Shown piece by piece: positions 62,313-64,000 of a DNA stretch of 64,000 nt; the stretch's first letter is position 1, and every line of letters starts with the position of its first letter. The position numbers and the translations under genes are program-made. This stretch comes from Chloroflexota bacterium (GTDB lineage: Bacteria; Chloroflexota; UBA11872). Under the pieces are notes generated by a model that worked only from the letters and a program-made list of their open reading frames with translations, did no database searches and was not told the DNA's origin. The stretch lies in assembly GCA_022820025.1 (NCBI GenBank), contig JAJEGF010000087.1, positions 1 through 64,000 on the forward strand, read 5' to 3'.

Positions 62313-64000
62313 GCTGGGCAGCGCCGCTCGCCTTCGTGTGGGCGGGTCTGACCCTGGCGGTCCTGGGGTTCTTTCTTCTTCGTCCGCGTCGGCAGCGCAT
62401 CGTCGTGGCTTCGTTGCTCGTGTGGCGGCGCACGATCCGCGCGCGTGCCGACGACACCTGGCTGGCCTGGCTGCGCCGCCATGCCCTCTTGCTGCTTCAG
62501 CTGCTGACCGTGGCGGTTTTCGCACTGGCCCTGGCGCGGCCCGAGCGACTGGCCACGGTCGAACTCGGCCCGCCAGTTGCGGTGGTGATGGACGTTTCGG
62601 CATCGATGGCCATAGCCGACAGCGAGGGGACCCCGCGAATCAGGCGCGCCCGCGACGAGGCCTCCGCGTTCGTGCATTCGCTCGGCGACGACCGGCGCAT
62701 ATCCCTGATAACCGCGGGCGCCGTCCCGCGAACGCTGGTCGCGCAGACCAACGACCGTGACCAAGTGACGCGCATTCTCAGCGCGATTGAGCCCGAAGCC
62801 TCGCACGGCCGTCTTGACGCCGCGCTGGATATGGCGCGCTCGCTGGCCAATCCGGCGGCGGGCGGCATCGTGGCGCTCTTTACGGATCAGTCGCCAGTCG
62901 AAGCTGCGAGTCCCGCATTCGCCGGGGTCCGCACGGTCGTCGTCGGGGAGCCGTCGCCGAACGTTGCCCTGGTTTCATTTCAGGTTCGGCGACGCCTCGA
63001 TAACCCTGACACGGTGCAGGGCGTCGTCGCAGCCCGAAACGACGGCACGACGGGCGTAGCAGCCGAGGTCCTGGTTGCGGCGGGCCGTGGCTCGCCGACA
63101 AGCCGGGCGATGAGTCTGACGGCAGGTGAACGCCAGATTCTGGTTTTCGACAACCTGCCGGTGGCGGCCGGTTATCAGGCCGAAGTTCGCGCGGCCGACG
63201 ACGGTCTGTCAGCCGACAACCTGGCATTTGCCTCGCTGGCCGAGCCGTCGCGGCTTTCGGTCGTCGTTGTCGGCAACGACCCGTGGCCCATCGTGCGAGC
63301 GTTGCAAGCCGTACCCGCGGTGACGGCGCAGGCCATAGCCGTCGATTCGTTTGACCAGGACAACAGTTCCGCGGACGTTTACGTGTTCCAGGGATTTGCG
63401 CCCGAGATGCTGCCTTCCGCCTCGGCGGTCTTCGTCCAGCCACCGGCTGTTCCGTCCCTCGGTCTCGATGCGCCAACTACCGCCGATTCGCATCCACTGG
63501 CCGTGGCGAACAGCCCACTGCTGCAGTCGGTCGACGTCGGCGACCTGGTGTCTGATTCGGACGTGACCTACGCGCCGCCTGCCTGGGCACGGGTGGACCT
63601 GAGCGTGGGCGAGCGTGCCCTGCTTGCCCACGGGGTCGTTGCCGGCCGCCGCACCGCCGTGATCGGTTTCGACCTGGCCGGCGCCGGAGTCAGCCAGGCG
63701 CCCTGGTTCCCGGTGTTCTGGTCAAACGTCGTCCGTTGGGCCGATCCGTTCGCCCCCCTTCCCGACGGAGCGCACCTGGAACCCGGCCGGCCGGTGCGTC
63801 TCATTCCACACCCGCGGTCCGATCGAATCGCAGTGACGAATCCGGCCAATGAAACGATCGAATTCACCATGCCGCAGCCCGCGGTCCTCGATGTGACCGT
63901 CCCTGGCGCCTATACCCTTCGCCAGTTCGTCGGCCGGGAGCTAGTGGCGCAAACGTCAATCGACTATGCGCCGGGGACGGAAACACGCGTGGGACTGGGC
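62309..64000 (+). CDS. BatA/VWA-domain membrane protein, 3' end outside window
   Basis: 564 codons from GTG 62309 with no stop before the right edge. N-terminal BatA-like membrane segments (LAFVWAGLTLAVLGFFLL and HALLLLQLLTVAVFALALA) are followed by a VWA domain with VVMDVSASMAIADS, then beta-rich domains. The GTG overlaps the DUF58 stop as GTGA. It is the fourth gene of the MoxR module. Confidence 0.9.
   Translation, partial: MSWAAPLAFVWAGLTLAVLGFFLLRPRRQRIVVASLLVWRRTIRARADDTWLAWLRRHALLLLQLLTVAVFALALARPERLATVELGPPVAVVMDVSASMAIADSEGTPRIRRARDEASAFVHSLGDDRRISLITAGAVPRTLVAQTNDRDQVTRILSAIEPEASHGRLDAALDMARSLANPAAGGIVALFTDQSPVEAASPAFAGVRTVVVGEPSPNVALVSFQVRRRLDNPDTVQGVVAARNDGTTGVAAEVLVAAGRGSPTSRAMSLTAGERQILVFDNLPVAAGYQAEVRAADDGLSADNLAFASLAEPSRLSVVVVGNDPWPIVRALQAVPAVTAQAIAVDSFDQDNSSADVYVFQGFAPEMLPSASAVFVQPPAVPSLGLDAPTTADSHPLAVANSPLLQSVDVGDLVSDSDVTYAPPAWARVDLSVGERALLAHGVVAGRRTAVIGFDLAGAGVSQAPWFPVFWSNVVRWADPFAPLPDGAHLEPGRPVRLIPHPRSDRIAVTNPANETIEFTMPQPAVLDVTVPGAYTLRQFVGRELVAQTSIDYAPGTETRVGLG

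Overview
This is a high-GC bacterial chromosomal window with tightly packed genes, many GTG starts and many 4-bp ATGA/GTGA overlaps. Several traits point to a free-living or host-associated member of the Chloroflexota: secreted proteins with Thr-Pro linkers, a DegV/PlsY pair, YCF48/Asp-box propellers, tandem creatininase-family hydrolases, several Gfo/Idh/MocA dehydrogenases and a formylglycine sulfatase. The SAR202 or sponge-symbiont lineages would fit. This assignment is an inference from gene content; no 16S gene is present.

Layout. 1-5392 (minus): F1Fo ATP synthase operon atpZ/I-B-E-F-H-A-G-D, cut at the left edge inside atpD. 5754-15644 (minus): an Asp-box propeller protein, a LysM protein, glycerate 2-kinase, DegV, a PlsY-like acyltransferase, a long RelA/SpoT enzyme with a duplicated Cys module, and RecJ. 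15719-18170: a dehydrogenase, a tiny membrane protein and an MFS carrier. 18360-21402 (minus): a hypothetical protein, then CoaBC and CoaX of coenzyme A synthesis. 21467-27415 (plus): two creatininase-family hydrolases, an MFS protein with a long Ala-rich tail, a CorA-type channel with a basic tail, and a lipoprotein. 27575-34695 (minus): a lipoprotein and a probable seven-gene catabolic operon (SMP-30 lactonase, two Gfo/Idh/MocA dehydrogenases, an SRPBCC protein, a DegT aminotransferase and two amidohydrolase-fold proteins).

34948-38889 (plus) holds the most unusual locus. A membrane protein is followed by two tandem copies of a compact module. Each copy has a sigma70-type promoter, a two-hairpin RNA and a terminator-like stem. 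The second copy leads straight into a NYN-domain ribonuclease gene carrying a one-base frameshift at its catalytic VDGFN motif. Then come tRNA-Leu(UAA), a DUF3054 membrane protein and a sulfatase. 38871-49279 (minus) is a surface-polysaccharide and export region: GT2, an O-antigen-ligase-like protein, a nucleotide-sugar epimerase, GT4, a methyltransferase, two duplicated pairs of ABC-2 permeases and one ABC ATPase.

49323-64000 is largely housekeeping: a fumarase/aspartase-family lyase, a MidA-type methyltransferase, a zinc-ribbon membrane protein, an FmdB-like regulator, Dtd, HisD, HisB, TlyA, NadK and RecN. A MoxR-DUF58-VWA cluster with a coiled-coil membrane partner follows and runs off the right edge. 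No CRISPR array, rRNA, transposase or prophage was seen.
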